Below, in pieces: positions 62,778-64,000 of a stretch of 64,000 nucleotides of DNA (within the stretch, counting starts at the first letter, position 1; each line of letters begins with the position of its first letter). Position numbers and translations under genes: made by a program. The notes beneath the pieces were generated by a model, which worked only from the letters and a program-made list of their open reading frames with translations, had not been told where the DNA came from and ran no database searches. The stretch comes from Leptolyngbya sp. BL0902 (lineage in GTDB: Bacteria; Cyanobacteriota; Cyanobacteriia; Phormidesmidales; Phormidesmidaceae). The stretch spans positions 682,001 to 746,000 of the forward strand of contig NZ_CP046155.1 of NCBI RefSeq assembly GCF_016403105.1. The letters run 5' to 3'.

Positions 62778-64000
62778 CTAACTCGCCTCAATTTGCTGTA
62801 CCACCGTGCGGGCCGAGTAGCTCACCCCAGCGGTACCTTCGCCGGGATGGGTGGAATCGCCCACCAGCCAGAGGCCGTTGATGGGGGTGCGGTTGGCAAA
62901 GCCAAAAGGGCCATAGCTGCTGACCCGCATTCCCAGCCCGCCGACGATGCCCTGCTGACGGGCGGTGAAGTGGGCGAAGGTGCGGGGGGTGGCGGCTTCG
63001 ACGTGGATGATGTGCTTGGGATCTAGATCGAAATAGCTGGAGAGGCGGCGAAGGGCTCCATCGGTGTAGGCTTGCTTGAGGGCGGCGTAGTCCTGGGTTT
63101 GCCACCAGGGGCCAACCTCGGTGAAGGTGGAGGCGATAATGGTGGCCTGCCCCGCCGGAGCCCGACCATCCCCAGGATGGCTGACGGAGACAAAGAGGGA
63201 GTTGTTTTCGCCGATGGGGCCGTCGTAATTATAGAGAAATTGCAGGTGGGGCGGGCAGTTGGGGGGGATGGCCTCGGCTTCCACGCCCAAGTAAATGACG
63301 AAAGCCCCGCTGCTGGGGGGCAGGTTTTTCACCCGACGACGGTAGCCCTGGGGAGCCTGATCGCCCAGAAGTTCCACCAAATTTTGCACCGTGACATTGG
63401 CGACGACGTGATCCGCAGGCTCGACCCAGGTTTTGCCGGATTTCTGCTCCTGCACCGTCACCTCTGTAACCCGTCCCCCTTGGGTGTGAACCTGCTGGAC
63501 GGTGTGGCGCAGTTGCAGCAGTCCACCATCTCGCGCCAGGGATTTTTCTAGGGCATCGCTCAGCGTCTGCATACTGCCCTTGAGGTGAAACAACCCCTGG
63601 GGCGCTTGGGACACACTGAGGGCGGTGGCGGCGTAGAGCAGGGCGGTTTCGTCGGCGTTGACCTGGGAATAAAGCTTGAGTTGCAAATCCAAAAAGGTCT
63701 TCAGGCGGCGATCCTGGGCCAACCCCAAGGATTGAAGCGCTTGGCCCACGGTGGCAAAGGTGTAGGGCACAGTGCGGAGGGTGTCGGGTCGCAGGGATTG
63801 GAGCAATCGGCCCAGATCCCACAGATTACGGGGGGGCAACACCGGATCGCGCCCCTGGAACCGCCAGCTTGGGGCAAACAAATCCCGCAACAACTGCCAT
63901 AGGGGTTCGCTGCCGGGAAATTGCCGCTGCCGTTCCGCCTGCCATGCGTCGGGATCGCGCCACACCTGGATCGGCTCGGTTTCCCCCGGTAAAAAGACCG
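62778..64000 (-). CDS. crtD: C-3',4' desaturase CrtD (carotenoid), 5' end outside window
   Basis: At least 407 residues of an FAD-dependent carotenoid desaturase. The frame is open to the window end, so the FAD-binding N-terminus is not seen. The C-terminal FAD motif INGLWLVGDSTHPGEGTAGVSYS is clear. LFHLKGSMQTLSDALEKSL and DHVVANVTVQNLVELLGD suit the CrtI/CrtD/CrtO-type amine oxidase fold. CrtD introduces the 3',4' double bond of myxol-type carotenoids. A CrtISO-type isomerase cannot be fully excluded without the missing part. Confidence 0.82.
   Translation of the reverse strand, partial: VFLPGETEPIQVWRDPDAWQAERQRQFPGSEPLWQLLRDLFAPSWRFQGRDPVLPPRNLWDLGRLLQSLRPDTLRTVPYTFATVGQALQSLGLAQDRRLKTFLDLQLKLYSQVNADETALLYAATALSVSQAPQGLFHLKGSMQTLSDALEKSLARDGGLLQLRHTVQQVHTQGGRVTEVTVQEQKSGKTWVEPADHVVANVTVQNLVELLGDQAPQGYRRRVKNLPPSSGAFVIYLGVEAEAIPPNCPPHLQFLYNYDGPIGENNSLFVSVSHPGDGRAPAGQATIIASTFTEVGPWWQTQDYAALKQAYTDGALRRLSSYFDLDPKHIIHVEAATPRTFAHFTARQQGIVGGLGMRVSSYGPFGFANRTPINGLWLVGDSTHPGEGTAGVSYSARTVVQQIEAS

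Noticed and set aside
1-64000. tRNA and rRNA genes
   Set aside because: No T-arm GGTTCGAATC-type sequence with a foldable cloverleaf and no rRNA-like stretch was noticed on either strand by eye; a covariance search was not possible.

Overview
The window is a gene-dense, GC-rich stretch of a cyanobacterial chromosome. Lineage-specific genes make this clear: aldehyde-deformylating oxygenase with acyl-ACP reductase, PsaK, GUN4, a carboxysome shell protein (CcmK type), BicA, a NdhR/CmpR-type LysR regulator, CcsA, FtsZ with the cyanobacterial C-terminal peptide, CrtD, and several cyanobacterial DUF proteins (DUF4079, DUF3386, DUF3352, DUF3611, DUF1997). Heptameric tandem repeats (7365) and a palindromic REP-like repeat family (5136, 28906, 61123/62641) fit a Leptolyngbya-type genome, but the genus is inference. 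I saw no rRNA, tRNA or CRISPR array.

Layout. 1-4 kb: an exported protein cut by the window edge, a lipid-A-disaccharide-synthase-related glycosyltransferase, a CPBP protease and an ABC ATPase. 4.4-8.4 kb: alkane biosynthesis (ado, aar) followed by an acyltransferase and an alpha/beta hydrolase. 8.6-12.6 kb: a NERD-domain membrane protein, a ClC channel with CBS and USP domains, and a small HTH-like protein. 12.8-21.5 kb: an inorganic carbon and ion island, with BicA, a CPA2 Na+/H+ antiporter, a pentameric ligand-gated ion channel homologue and a compact Mrp-like operon (C-D-D-E-F). 21.6-25.5 kb: a co-directional group of radical SAM enzyme, internally duplicated membrane protein, small membrane protein and UbiA-family prenyltransferase. 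This is the least explained module in the window and the best candidate for an undescribed pathway.

25.5-40.5 kb: a TonB-like protein, CobI, DAHP synthase, GNAT, DUF4079, Ap4A phosphorylase, PurN, a DUF2256 protein, GUN4, a [2Fe-2S] ferredoxin, MinE, MinD, an SRPBCC protein, a CcmK3-like shell protein, a nucleoside hydrolase, an SLH lipoprotein and PsaK. 40.6-53 kb: division and envelope genes (FtsQ, FtsZ, RodA) mixed with ThiD, DUF3386, WecG, Mrp/ApbC, DUF3352 and CcsA. 53-64 kb: a PatD-like protein, a LysR regulator, BrkB, DUF3611, Uma2, SRPBCC, malic enzyme with an ACT domain, a small protein with two tandem Cys/His repeats, an IS50-like insertion sequence sitting inside a REP-like repeat, and CrtD running off the right edge.

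Functionally, the BicA/antiporter/Mrp island couples sodium gradients to bicarbonate uptake. CcmK, PsaK, GUN4, CrtD and CobI are the photosynthesis-related genes. MinDE, FtsQ, FtsZ and RodA cover division and shape. Starts were often moved inward from the longest open frame when a Shine-Dalgarno, family N-terminus or ATGA overlap favoured it; uncertain cases are stated.
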